Assembly (NCBI RefSeq): GCF_900103585.1 | Contig: NZ_FNHV01000005.1 | Span: 493,502-557,501 of the forward strand | Source of the DNA: Streptomyces sp. cf386 | GTDB taxonomy: Bacteria; Actinomycetota; Actinomycetes; Streptomycetales; Streptomycetaceae | Direction of reading: 5' to 3' | Length of the DNA: 64,000 nucleotides | Shown: positions 26,248 through 34,757 of the stretch, piece after piece | How the letters are laid out: each line of letters starts with the position of its first letter | Position numbering within the stretch: position 1 is the stretch's first letter | Notes under the pieces: generated by a model | What the model saw: only the letters and a program-made list of their open reading frames with translations | Database searches by the model: none | What the model was told of the DNA's origin: nothing | Program-made: the position numbers and the translations under genes

Positions 26248-27504
26248 ATGACGGATGCCAGCCCCCGGACCGCTCTTCGCGTCCACCACGCCCGGCTGAT
26301 CGACGGTACGGGCGCGTCCCCGGTGGACGACGCCGTAGTCACCATCGATGCCCAGGGCAGCATCGCTTACGCCGGTCCCGCCGCGACCGCGCCCCCGGCC
26401 GGCGGCGCTGACCGGGAGATCGACGCCGGCGGCCGCACCGTGCTGCCCGGCTTCTTCGACTGCCATGTCCACCTCGCCTACGCCCAGGGCTCGCCGCCCA
26501 GCCGCCGCGCCGAGCTCGACCCGGTCCTGGTCACCCTGGACACGGCAACGCGGCTGCGCCAGACCCTGGACGCCGGCATCACCACCGCCCGCGACCTGGG
26601 CGGCCTGTCGGCGGGCTTCCGTACGGCCGTCGAGTCGGGCCGGATCGTCGGGCCCCGGCTGCACACGGCCGTGCGGATCATCAGCCACACCGGCGGGCAC
26701 GCGGACGTACGGCTGCCCGACGGCACCGATCTGAGCGCCGGGATGTCCGAGATCGCCGACGACACCTCGGCGGCCCGGCTCGCGGTGCGGCGGGTGCTGC
26801 GGGACGGCGCCGACCTGGTGAAGGTGTGCGCGACGGGCGGCATGGGCAGCCCGTACGACGACCCCGACGACGAGGGTCTGCTGGAGGAGGAGATCCGGGC
26901 CGTCGTGGACGAGGCCCGCCGGCACGGCGGCAAGCCGGTCGCCGCGCACGCCCAGGGCAACGCGGGCATCCTCAACGCCCTGCGCGGCGGCGTGACCAGC
27001 ATCGAGCACGGGTACGGCCTGGACGAGCGGGCCCTCGACATGGCGGCCGAGCGCGGTGTCTTCGTCGTCCCGACACTGTCCACCGTCTACGCCGGCATCA
27101 ACAAGGACACGATGCCGGACTACCACTACCAGAAGAAGACCCGCTGGTCCGGCGTCACCAAGGAGAACATCGCCCGGGCCATCGAGTACGGCACCCGGAT
27201 CGCGCTCGGTACCGACGCCGCCGTCGGCCCGCACGGTGTGAACCTGATGGAGCTCAGCTATCTCGTGGACCTGGGCATGGACCCCATGGCCGCCATCGTC
27301 GCCGGCACCCGCACCTCCGCCGAACTGCTCGGTGTCGCCGACCGGTTGGGCACCCTCACCGCGGGACGCACCGCCGACCTGGTCATCTGTGACGGAGATC
27401 CGCTGCGGGACATCGGTGTACTCGGCGACCCCGCGAACATAGTCTGCGTCGTCCAGGACGGCGTCGTACGCAAGGACCTGCTGCCAACAGGGGGGCGATG
27501 CTGA
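26248..27504 (+). CDS. Metal-dependent amidohydrolase (imidazolonepropionase/prolidase-like)
   Basis: 418-residue TIM-barrel amidohydrolase. Metal ligands: HVH in DCHVHLAYAQG (about residues 71-73), Lys in LVKVCATGGMG, His in VAAHAQGNAG, His in IEHGYGLDE and Asp in ALGTDAAVG, so a binuclear site is intact. The composite beta domain is formed by N- and C-terminal segments (VHHARLIDGTGASP; GRTADLVICDGDPL). No signal peptide. The family removes cyclic amides or N-acyl groups or acts as a prolidase. The coupled AbgT transporter suggests import of an acyl- or aroyl-amino acid or dipeptide that this enzyme cleaves. The substrate is not predictable further. Confidence 0.85.
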   Translation: MTDASPRTALRVHHARLIDGTGASPVDDAVVTIDAQGSIAYAGPAATAPPAGGADREIDAGGRTVLPGFFDCHVHLAYAQGSPPSRRAELDPVLVTLDTATRLRQTLDAGITTARDLGGLSAGFRTAVESGRIVGPRLHTAVRIISHTGGHADVRLPDGTDLSAGMSEIADDTSAARLAVRRVLRDGADLVKVCATGGMGSPYDDPDDEGLLEEEIRAVVDEARRHGGKPVAAHAQGNAGILNALRGGVTSIEHGYGLDERALDMAAERGVFVVPTLSTVYAGINKDTMPDYHYQKKTRWSGVTKENIARAIEYGTRIALGTDAAVGPHGVNLMELSYLVDLGMDPMAAIVAGTRTSAELLGVADRLGTLTAGRTADLVICDGDPLRDIGVLGDPANIVCVVQDGVVRKDLLPTGGRC

Positions 27505-29069
27505 TGAGCTCACTGACCGACCTCCCGGACGCCGAGGCACCGGACGAGCGCCGACCGAGCGGTGTCGACCGGGTGCTGTCCCTCATCGAGCGGGCGGGCA
27601 ACGCGCTGCCCAACCCGATCCTCCTGTTCACCGGCCTGTTCGTGATCCTGGCCGTCGTCTCCACCGCCCTCGCGCTGGCCGACGTGACGGTCACCGTCCC
27701 CGGCACCGACGAGACCAAGGCCGTCACCGGGCTGTTCACCGGCGAGGGCGTGCGCTGGCTGACGGAGAACCTCGTCACCAACTTCTCCACCTTCCCGCCC
27801 ATCGCCGCCGTGCTGCTCATGGTCATGGCGGTGGGGGTCGCGGAGAAGGCCGGGCTGCTGGACACCGTCATGCGGGCCACGCTGGCCCGTGCGCCGCGCC
27901 CGGTGCTGCCGTACCTGGTGGCGTTGGTCGCCTGCCAGGCGCACATGATCAGCGACGTCGCCGCGATCGTGCTGCCGCCGCTGGCGGCGGTGGTCTTCCG
28001 CAGCGCCGGACGCCACCCGGTGGCCGGGCTGATCGGCGGCTTCGCCTGTGTCGGCGCGGGTTATGCAGCGGGTTTCACCATCGGCTCCCTCGACGCCCTC
28101 TACATCGGCATCACCCAGCAGGCGGCCGCGGTCCTGCCGGCCGCCGAGGGCCTCGACCTGCACCTCCTCGTCAACTACTACTTCACCGCGGCCAGCAGCC
28201 TGGTCCTCGGCCTGCTCGGCGGCTTCCTCATCGCCCGCGTCCTGGAACCGCGCCTCGGCACCTACGAACCCGGCGAGGACGAGCCCGAGAGCCAGGACCT
28301 CACCCTCACCCCGATCCAGCGTCGGGGCCTGCTGTTCACCTCCGTGGTCCTCGTCCTCTACACGGGCGCCGTCCTGTCCCTGTGGCTGCCCGAGGGCGCC
28401 CCACTGCGCGGTGAGGGCGGAGCGCTCGTGCCCTCGCCGCTGCTCACGGGCATCGTCCCGGTGCTGTTCACCGCGTTCATGCTGGCCGGGCTCACCTACG
28501 GCTTCACCGTCAAGGCGCTGTCCGGCTCCGAGGGCGTCGTCACGGCGATGTCCGACGCCGTGAAGAACATGGCCGGCTACGTCGTGCTGATGTTCGTCGC
28601 CGCCCAGGTGATCGCCCTGTTCAACTGGTCCAACGTGGGGATCCTGCTCGCCGTGAAGAGCGCGGCGGGACTCGACTCCATCGGCCTGACCGGCTTCTGG
28701 GTGCTCCTGGCGTTCGTCGTCCTGGTCGCTTGTCTGAACCTCTTCATCGTCTCGGGGTCCGCCCTGTGGTCGCTGGTCGGACCCGTCTTCGTGCCGGCGT
28801 TCATGCTGCTCGGCATGAGCCCCGCCCTCAGCCAGGCGGCCTTCCGCATCGGTGACTCGGCCACCGGCATCATCACCCCGATGAACCCGTACGTCTTCCT
28901 GCTGCTGGCGCTGCTGCGCCGGTACGAACCCGACGCCCGGCTGGGCACGCTCATCTCCCGGCTGGCGATCTTCACGGTGCCGTTCCTGCTGGTCTGGCTG
29001 GCGATCCTCGGGATCTTCTACGGCTTCGATCTGCCGCTCGGCCCAGGTGCGCACATCGGCCTCAAGTGA
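27498..29069 (+). CDS. AbgT-family transporter
   Basis: 523-residue inner-membrane protein with about 11-12 hydrophobic segments, of the AbgT (p-aminobenzoyl-glutamate transporter) family. N-terminal VLSLIERAGNALPNPILLF is characteristic, as is HMISDVAAIVLPPLAAVVF and the late hairpin IGDSATGIITPMNPYVFLLL. Members import aminobenzoyl-glutamate or export antimetabolites. Coupling to an amidohydrolase (ATG overlaps its stop by 7 bp) favours import of an amidated substrate here. The ATG at 27498 is preceded by an AGGGGGG stretch. Confidence 0.9.
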   Translation: MLMSSLTDLPDAEAPDERRPSGVDRVLSLIERAGNALPNPILLFTGLFVILAVVSTALALADVTVTVPGTDETKAVTGLFTGEGVRWLTENLVTNFSTFPPIAAVLLMVMAVGVAEKAGLLDTVMRATLARAPRPVLPYLVALVACQAHMISDVAAIVLPPLAAVVFRSAGRHPVAGLIGGFACVGAGYAAGFTIGSLDALYIGITQQAAAVLPAAEGLDLHLLVNYYFTAASSLVLGLLGGFLIARVLEPRLGTYEPGEDEPESQDLTLTPIQRRGLLFTSVVLVLYTGAVLSLWLPEGAPLRGEGGALVPSPLLTGIVPVLFTAFMLAGLTYGFTVKALSGSEGVVTAMSDAVKNMAGYVVLMFVAAQVIALFNWSNVGILLAVKSAAGLDSIGLTGFWVLLAFVVLVACLNLFIVSGSALWSLVGPVFVPAFMLLGMSPALSQAAFRIGDSATGIITPMNPYVFLLLALLRRYEPDARLGTLISRLAIFTVPFLLVWLAILGIFYGFDLPLGPGAHIGLK

Positions 29070-29083
29070 CCGCTGAAGCCGCG

Positions 29084-29881
29084 TTACGCGGCTGCCGCCC
29101 AGTCCACGACGACCTTGGCGAACTCCCCGGGCAACTGCTCGGGGAGTGGCACGTGGCCGCCGGACAGGACCCGGGTCCCGCAGCCCAGGGCGGCGGCGAA
29201 CTTCTCCAGGGCGGGCAGGGAGTAGTGGTCGCCGGGGGCGCAGACGGCGAGGGTGCGGGCGGTGATCTCGGGCAGCCTCCGGTCCATCCCGTAGCTCCGC
29301 ACGGCAACGTGGCCCTCCTCCACGCGGTCCAGGACGGTCAGCGCGTCGACCAGGAATCGGTTGAGCGCTGCTTCCTGCCCCTCCTCGTAGAAGCCGCGAC
29401 GCCGGTTCCACAGCTCCACGAGGTGGGATCCGTCGGGCCTGGGATCGACGTGGTCGACGGGCTTGCGCTCGCCCGCCGTACGCCGCTTGTCGTCGTCGAT
29501 GAACGGCGTGGCGGAGAGGAGGAGGCTCGCGACGCGGTCCTGGAGGCGGGCGGCGAGTTCCACCGCGATCACGCCGCCGGTGTGGTGGCCGACGAGGTGG
29601 AAACGGTCCAGACCGAGCGTGTCGACCAGGGATTCGGCGGCATCGGCGAAGCGCTCGATGGAGTGCGGTCCGTCGGGCTTGGCGGAGGCGCCGAAGCCCA
29701 GGGTGTCCATGGCGATCGCCCGGTGCTCGGCGCCGACCAGCGGCAGGACGTCGAGGTACTCGGTCCAGGAGCGGGGGGTCTGGTGCAGCATCAGGACGGG
29801 TTCGCCGGCGCCGCACTCGACGAAGTGCAACTGGCCGAATTCGCTGGGCACATAGCCCTTGTGCAGAGTCAGCAGGGTCAT
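29084..29881 (-). CDS. Alpha/beta-hydrolase-fold protein with His in place of the nucleophile Ser
   Basis: 265-residue alpha/beta-hydrolase-fold protein. The oxyanion region is MLHQTPRSWTEY, the nucleophile elbow is VGHHTGGVIA, and acid Asp (PGDHYS) and base His (GGHVPL) regions are in the expected C-terminal places. The elbow normally reads G-x-S-x-G; here residue 100 is His (G98-H99-H100-T101-G102), so a conventional serine esterase mechanism is not possible. It may have a different activity such as a lyase-type or cofactor-free reaction. Last gene of a leftward operon with the LLM oxidoreductase and ferredoxin; it overlaps the former by 1 bp. Confidence 0.82.
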   Translation of the reverse strand: MTLLTLHKGYVPSEFGQLHFVECGAGEPVLMLHQTPRSWTEYLDVLPLVGAEHRAIAMDTLGFGASAKPDGPHSIERFADAAESLVDTLGLDRFHLVGHHTGGVIAVELAARLQDRVASLLLSATPFIDDDKRRTAGERKPVDHVDPRPDGSHLVELWNRRRGFYEEGQEAALNRFLVDALTVLDRVEEGHVAVRSYGMDRRLPEITARTLAVCAPGDHYSLPALEKFAAALGCGTRVLSGGHVPLPEQLPGEFAKVVVDWAAAA

Positions 29882-30915
29882 CAGTCGTTCGCCTTCAGTC
29901 GGGGCAGCACGTCGCTGCCGACGGCCTCGATCAGGTCGGTGGGCGGGTCATAGGAGCCGACGTGCTGGAGGAAGACGCCGCTGACGCCGGTCGTGTGCAG
30001 GGTCCGGAGTCGTTCGTTGATCTGGTCGGCGGTGCCGAACAGGCAGAACTCCTGGGCGAATCGAAGGGCGGCCTCGTCGCTGATCCAGGCCGAGCAGATG
30101 TCGACGGCGGTCTTCCAGTCCTCGGCGTGGACGAGGTCCGGGTACACGCCCTCGACCGTGTCCGGGACCTGGACGTCGATTCCCGCGAGGGCGAGGAAGG
30201 GTCCCCCGCCGTTCTGCGCGATGGAGGCGCAGATGGGCTTGATCTGGCGGGCCTCGGCCTCGATGTCGTCGGTCACCGCGCAGAACGCGGAGACGGTGAG
30301 CGGCAGTCCGGTCGTCCGTCCGGCGGCCTCGGCGCCTTCGGCCACCCGCGCGGTCGCCTGCGCGAGGGTCTTCGGTGAGACCCCGCTGAGCAGGATCACC
30401 CCGTCGGCGATCTCTCCGGCGAGGCGTAGGTTCCTCGGCCCGCTCGCCGCGAGGTGCAGGGCGACCTCGGGGCGCGGGTCGCGGAGCCGGGAGCGGACCT
30501 TGCCCTCGAACTCCCAGTCCTCGCCGGCGAGCAGGGCCCGCAGCATGCCGATTCCCTCGCGCATCACGGCCGACGTGGTCTGCCGCAGTCCGATGGGGCC
30601 GACCGAGCTGTTGCCCACACCGAGGCCCAAGGTGAAGCGGCCCAGGGCGAGTTCGGCGACGCTTCGGGCGGCCGAGGCCACGACGGCGGGGTGCCGGGTG
30701 GCCAGGTTGGTGACCGCGGTGCCGAGGCCGATGCGTTCGGTGCCGAGCGCGGCGGCGGTCAGTGTGGTGAACACGTCCCGCCACAGCAGTTGGGAGTCGG
30801 GGAACCAGACGTCGTCGAAGGCGAGCCGCTCCGCCCTCCGTACCGTCTCGACGACGCGGTCCGCGCGGTCACAGGGCGGGACTCGGACACCGACCCGCAA
30901 CTCCGGTGCGGTCAT
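29881..30915 (-). CDS. LLM-class flavin-dependent oxidoreductase
   Basis: 344-residue luciferase-like TIM-barrel oxidoreductase using F420 or FMN. Family phrases: RVGVRVPPCDR at the start, FDDVWFPDSQLLWRD, LGTAVTNLATRHP, RFTLGLGVGNSS and the late FCLFGTADQINERL. The GVGNSSVG loop and short C-terminus resemble 5,10-methylene-H4MPT-reductase-like F420 enzymes, but cofactor choice cannot be proved. ATG 30915 overlaps the ferredoxin stop by 4 bp. Operon with ferredoxin and the alpha/beta-hydrolase-fold protein, so a redox step followed by hydrolysis of the product is plausible. Confidence 0.88.
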   Translation of the reverse strand: MTAPELRVGVRVPPCDRADRVVETVRRAERLAFDDVWFPDSQLLWRDVFTTLTAAALGTERIGLGTAVTNLATRHPAVVASAARSVAELALGRFTLGLGVGNSSVGPIGLRQTTSAVMREGIGMLRALLAGEDWEFEGKVRSRLRDPRPEVALHLAASGPRNLRLAGEIADGVILLSGVSPKTLAQATARVAEGAEAAGRTTGLPLTVSAFCAVTDDIEAEARQIKPICASIAQNGGGPFLALAGIDVQVPDTVEGVYPDLVHAEDWKTAVDICSAWISDEAALRFAQEFCLFGTADQINERLRTLHTTGVSGVFLQHVGSYDPPTDLIEAVGSDVLPRLKAND

Positions 30916-31232
30916 CGGGCGTTCACCAAAGGAGTGTCGACGCCGACCGGGCCGAGGCCGCCCGCTCCGCCGGGGGTGCCCAGGGGCGTCGTACGGCCCG
31001 GCAGGGGCTCCTCGAAGAAGCGGCGGTTGTCGTCCCGGAAGGTGGCCTCGGCGAGGCGGTCGACGGTGATCGCCTGTTCGGGGCAGGCGGTTTCGCAGGC
31101 GCCGCAGTCGATGCACTCCGCCGGGTTGATGTAGAGCTTGCGCTCCCCTTCGTAGATGCAGTCGACGGGGCATTCCTCGACGCAGGAACGGTCCATGATG
31201 TCGACGCAGGACGCGCCGATGACGTAGGCCAT
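30912..31232 (-). CDS. 7Fe/8Fe-type ferredoxin
   Basis: 106-residue bacterial ferredoxin of the FdxA type. N-terminal MAYVIGASCVDIMDRSCVEE supplies the first Cys set and CIDCGACETACPEQAI the second. The pattern C-x7-C-x3-CP plus C-x2-C-x2-C-x3-CP fits one [3Fe-4S] and one [4Fe-4S] cluster. The C-terminal tail is longer and Pro/Gly-rich. The ATG at 31232 is 6 bp from the stop of the truncated reductase gene, which was its natural electron donor. That reductase now lacks its N-terminal domain, so this ferredoxin may depend on another reductase. Confidence 0.92.
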   Translation of the reverse strand: MAYVIGASCVDIMDRSCVEECPVDCIYEGERKLYINPAECIDCGACETACPEQAITVDRLAEATFRDDNRRFFEEPLPGRTTPLGTPGGAGGLGPVGVDTPLVNAR

Positions 31233-31237
31233 GGTGC

Positions 31238-31933
31238 TCAGTTCTCCTTCTCGGTGGAGTGCCCGGGGAACAGGGCCGCGTCCGGGTCGATGACGGTGGC
31301 CGCGTTGTTCACCGCGGTGGCGACCTCGCCGAAGCCGACGGCGATCAGACGCACCTTGCCCGGGTAGTCGGTGATGTCCCCGGCGGCGAAGACGCGGGGC
31401 AGGTTGGTGGCCATGCGGGTGTCGACGGCGATCTTCCGGGCGTTGAGGGTCAGGCCCCAGTGCTGGAGGGGGCCGAGGTCGGCGAGGAAGCCGAGGGCGG
31501 CGACGACGGTTCGGGCCGGGAGCAGGCGGGTGGCCTTGGTGGTGCGGTGGCGGATCTCGGCCTGTTCGACGTGGACGGTGCCGTGCAGGGCGCTGACCTC
31601 GGAGTCGGTGATGATCTCGATGCCGAGGGCGCGGACCTTCTCGACGCTCGCGCGGTGGGCGCGGAAGCGGTCGGTGCGGTGGACGAGGCGGACGGAGCGG
31701 GCGACCGGGGCGAGGGTCGCGGCCCAGTCGAAGGCGCTGTCGCCGCCGCCGACGACCAGGACGTCGTGGTCGCAGTGGTCGGCCGGGTCGGGGACGAAGT
31801 AGACCTGGCCTCGGCCGAGGTAGTCCTCGCCCGCCGGGAGCGGGCGGGGGCTGAACGTCCCCACTCCGCCGGTGATCACGACCGCGCCGGCCCGGACGAC
31901 GGCGCCCGCGAGTTCGGGGCTGACCGGCCTCAC
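31238..31933 (-). pseudogene. FAD/NAD(P)-dependent reductase (ferredoxin-NADP reductase-like), 5' end missing
   Basis: About 230 codons remain of a two-dinucleotide-domain reductase of the thioredoxin-reductase/FNR type. Visible: the ITGGVGTFSPRPLP segment that follows the FAD domain, NAD(P) Rossmann motif VLVVGGGDSAFDWA, and the C-terminal FAD-contact RVFAAGDITDYPGKVRLIAV. The N-terminal FAD-binding GxGxxG region, about 110 residues, is absent. At its 5' edge (about 31905-31925) the sequence passes directly into a truncated CoA-transferase on the other strand. A GTG at 31933 could start translation, but the product could not bind FAD normally. Confidence 0.85.
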
Positions 31934-32663
31934 CGGCCGGGGGCCGGACGACGTGGTGGGCGTGATCTACGGCCACGGCGACATCGTCGCGGGACTGCAG
32001 GCCGCGCTGGCCACGGTCGCCGCGCTGGAACACCGCGAGGAGACCGGGCGCGGGCAGCACATCGACCTGTCCCAACTGGAGGCGATCTCCGCCCACATGG
32101 GCACGAGTCTCCTCACCGCCTCCCGGTCGCCGATCGGCAACGCGCACCCGCGCTGGAGCCCTCAGGGGGTGTACCGGTGCCTCGGCACGGACCGCTGGCT
32201 GGCGCTCGGCGTGCGCTCCGACGCCGAGTGGAGGGCGTTGTGCGAGGTCCTCGGCCGACCCGAACTCGCCACCGACGAACGGCTGTCGACGGCGGACGGG
32301 CGCAGACGCGAGGGGGCCCTGGTGGACGGCGCACTGAGCGACTGGGCGCGCACCCTGCCCGCCGACCTGGCAGCCGAGCTGCTCCAGGCGCGGGGGATCC
32401 CGGCCGGCGCGGTCCAGGACGGCCGCGAACTGGTCGAGCACGACCCGCAGTTGAGGGCGCGCGGCTTCTACGTCCGAAAGGAACACCCGGTCGCGGGTGC
32501 CTTCCTGCACGAGGGCCTGCCGATCCGCCTCACGGGCACGCCCGGCTCGATCCGCAGGCCCGCTCCCGTGCTCGGCGCCGACACCGACGAGGTGCTGCGC
32601 GAGGTGGCGGGGCTGTCTGCGGAGCGCCTGCGGAGTCTGCACACGGCGGGTGTCCTGAAGTGA
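31908..32663 (+). pseudogene. CaiB/BaiF-type CoA-transferase, 5' end missing
   Basis: About 250 codons remain of a type III CoA-transferase (family length about 400). The sequence enters at SSGLTGLTGRGPDDVV and continues through the conserved ALATVAALEHREETGRGQHI and DLSQLEA and the C-terminal ARGIPAGAVQDGRELVEHDP. The N-terminal ~130 residues, including the region that usually carries the catalytic Asp, are missing because of the junction with the divergent reductase gene. An ATG at 31872 gives a longer frame, but its first residues are antisense to the reductase. The stop overlaps the next CoA-ligase start. Confidence 0.85.
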
Positions 32664-34180
32664 ACGGCATGACCGTGCCGGGCCTGGTCGAGGCAGCGGC
32701 GGAGAGGTTCGGGGACCAGGTCTTCCTGCGGATGGGCGACACGGCGCGCACGTACGCGGAGACCCGTGAGGCGGCGGCCACCATGGCCGGGGCCCTCGCG
32801 GAGCGCGGCTGCCGACCGGGCGACCGGGTCGCGGCCCTGCTGTCCAACCGGATCGAGCTCGTCGACCTGGTGCTCGGCTGCGCCTGGCTCGGCGCGGTCG
32901 CGGTGCCGTTGAACACGGGGCTGCGCGGCCGTTCGCTGCGGCAGGCGCTGGACGCGGCGCGGCCCCACTTCCTTTATACGGAGCGGGAGTTGACGGCTCA
33001 CGCGGTAGCAGCAGGACATCGGGGTGCCGTCTGGCAGGTGGGTGATGCGGACGTCCCCCGGCCCGGCTCCGTCGTCCCGCTCCCACCCGCCCCGGTCCGT
33101 CCGCGGGACACCGCCGTCGTGCTCTTCACCTCGGGTACGACGGGCGGGCCGCGGGGTGTCCGCTGCCCCCAGGCCCAGTTCGCCTGGTGGGGCCGCAACG
33201 TGGCGGACGCGCTGCGCCTCACCCGCGACGACGTGCTGTTCACCTGCCTCCCGCTGTTCCACACCAATGCCCTGAACGCCCTGGCGCAGGCCATGACGGT
33301 GGGTGCGAGCTGTGTGGTCGGCGGGCGTTTCTCCGCCTCGCGGCACTGGGAGCAGGCGGCCGAGGTCGGGGCCACGGTGGTCTATCTGCTCGGCGCGATG
33401 GTGCCGATGCTGCTGGCACAGCCGCCCGGCCCGCGGGACCGGGCTCACCGGGCCCGGCGCGGCCTCGCCCCGGCCACCCCGGCGCCCCTGTGGGAGCCCT
33501 TCCGCGAGCGGTTCGGCGTCACCCTGGTCGACGGCTTCGGCTCGACGGAGACCAATCTCGTCATCGGCGCCACGCCCGAGCGATGCCGGCCCGGCTACAT
33601 GGGCACCGTACGCAAGGGCTTCTCCGCGCAGGTGGTCGACGAGACCCTGGCCCCCGTGCCCGACGGGACGCCCGGCGAACTCCTCGTGCGCAGCCACCAG
33701 GACCATGCCTTCGCCACGGGCTACCTGGGCGACCCCGAGCCGGCGCCGGGCTCCTGGCGCCGGACCGGTGATCGCGTCGTCCGCGAGCCGGACGGCTGGT
33801 TCCGCTTCGTGGACCGCATCAAGGACGTCATCCGGCGGCGCGGCGAGAACATCTCCTCCTACGAGGTCGAGTCGGTGCTGCGGACCCATCCTGCGGTGGC
33901 CGAGGCCGCGGTCTTCCCGGTGCCCTCCGAACTGGCGGAGGACGAGGTCATGGTCGCCGTCGTGGCTCGGCCCGGCACCGCCCTGGATCCGGCGGACCTG
34001 GCCCGGCACTGCGCGCACGAGCTCCCTGCGTTCGCGGTACCGCGGTACGTGGAGGCGGTCGGGTCCCTGCCGCTCACCGAGACCGGGAAGGTACGCAAGG
34101 CGGTACTGCGGGAACGGGGTGTCACTGCCGCGACGTGGGACCTCGGTAGCCGTACTCGCGGTCACCGCCGGACAGACTAG
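32660..34180 (+). CDS. ATP-dependent acyl-CoA ligase (CaiC-like AMP-binding enzyme)
   Basis: 506-residue ANL-superfamily adenylating enzyme. Core motifs: A3 LFTSGTTGGPRGV (Arg in place of the usual Lys), FTCLPLFHTNA, A5 GFGSTETN, A7 WRRTGDRV, A8 FVDRIKDVIRRRGENISS and A10 PLTETGKVRK, whose Lys is the catalytic one. The HTNAL segment and short linker resemble crotonobetaine/carnitine-type CoA ligases. The start GTG 32660 overlaps the stop of the CoA-transferase remnant (ATG 32669 is possible). It probably formed an acyl-CoA for the now broken CoA-transferase pathway, and it may have lost its promoter in the same deletion. Confidence 0.88.
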   Translation: MNGMTVPGLVEAAAERFGDQVFLRMGDTARTYAETREAAATMAGALAERGCRPGDRVAALLSNRIELVDLVLGCAWLGAVAVPLNTGLRGRSLRQALDAARPHFLYTERELTAHAVAAGHRGAVWQVGDADVPRPGSVVPLPPAPVRPRDTAVVLFTSGTTGGPRGVRCPQAQFAWWGRNVADALRLTRDDVLFTCLPLFHTNALNALAQAMTVGASCVVGGRFSASRHWEQAAEVGATVVYLLGAMVPMLLAQPPGPRDRAHRARRGLAPATPAPLWEPFRERFGVTLVDGFGSTETNLVIGATPERCRPGYMGTVRKGFSAQVVDETLAPVPDGTPGELLVRSHQDHAFATGYLGDPEPAPGSWRRTGDRVVREPDGWFRFVDRIKDVIRRRGENISSYEVESVLRTHPAVAEAAVFPVPSELAEDEVMVAVVARPGTALDPADLARHCAHELPAFAVPRYVEAVGSLPLTETGKVRKAVLRERGVTAATWDLGSRTRGHRRTD

Positions 34181-34204
34181 ACACGCAGGCCTGATCGAGG
34201 GACG

Positions 34205-34663
34205 TCAGCGCGCTTGGATCGCCGCCTCGGCTGCCGCCTTGATCCGGGCGCCGAAGCTGTCGGCGTCCTTGCGGGCGGCGGCGAGCGCCAGGCCGACGAG
34301 GAGCTTGCCGAGGCCGTGGCCTTCCAGGACGTTGAAGATGTGGACTCGCGTCCTGCCGTCGGCCAGCGGCTCCAGGTCGTAGCCGCCTTCACTGGCCGTG
34401 ACGCTGTTCTTCGAGATCTCGGCCCACCGGATCCTCACCGGGGCTTCGAGGTCCGTGATGCGGAACTCCCTGGCCGTCTTCATCCCGGCGTCCTTGACCG
34501 TGCTGCGGAAGACCGTACCCACGGCGGTCGGGGTATCGGGAATCCGCTCGATCCTGAGTACGCGGGGGCTGAACTGCGGATCGTTGCGTCCGTCGGCGAG
34601 GTAGTCGAACACCGACTCGACACTTCGATCGATCTCTACCGTCGCTTCAAACTGTCCTGACAT
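34205..34663 (-). CDS. SRPBCC-superfamily (polyketide cyclase/dehydrase-like) protein
   Basis: 152-residue helix-grip protein, starting at ATG 34663 behind GAGGAG. The START-like pattern is clear: FEATVEIDRSVESVFDYLAD, then FSPRVLRIERI, strands ending VRIRWAEISKN, and a long C-terminal helix KLLVGLALAAARKDADSFGA. Members bind hydrophobic ligands or act as cyclases or coenzyme-Q-binding-like proteins. No catalytic residues are diagnostic. It is convergent with the CoA ligase and not obviously in an operon. Confidence 0.82.
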   Translation of the reverse strand: MSGQFEATVEIDRSVESVFDYLADGRNDPQFSPRVLRIERIPDTPTAVGTVFRSTVKDAGMKTAREFRITDLEAPVRIRWAEISKNSVTASEGGYDLEPLADGRTRVHIFNVLEGHGLGKLLVGLALAAARKDADSFGARIKAAAEAAIQAR

Positions 34664-34757
34664 GAGCACTCCTCAATCGCTTGAGCTGCGGCGTGCCCGC
34701 GACTCTAAGGGGCCCCTGGACATCTCGCGAGGCGAACGGCACGGCCAGGGTGCTCGA

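Noticed and set aside
31872..31907. ATG start for the CoA-transferase remnant
   Set aside because: Residues before SSGLTG come from the antisense of the reductase gene and do not resemble the CoA-transferase N-terminus; this is a junction artefact rather than a native start.
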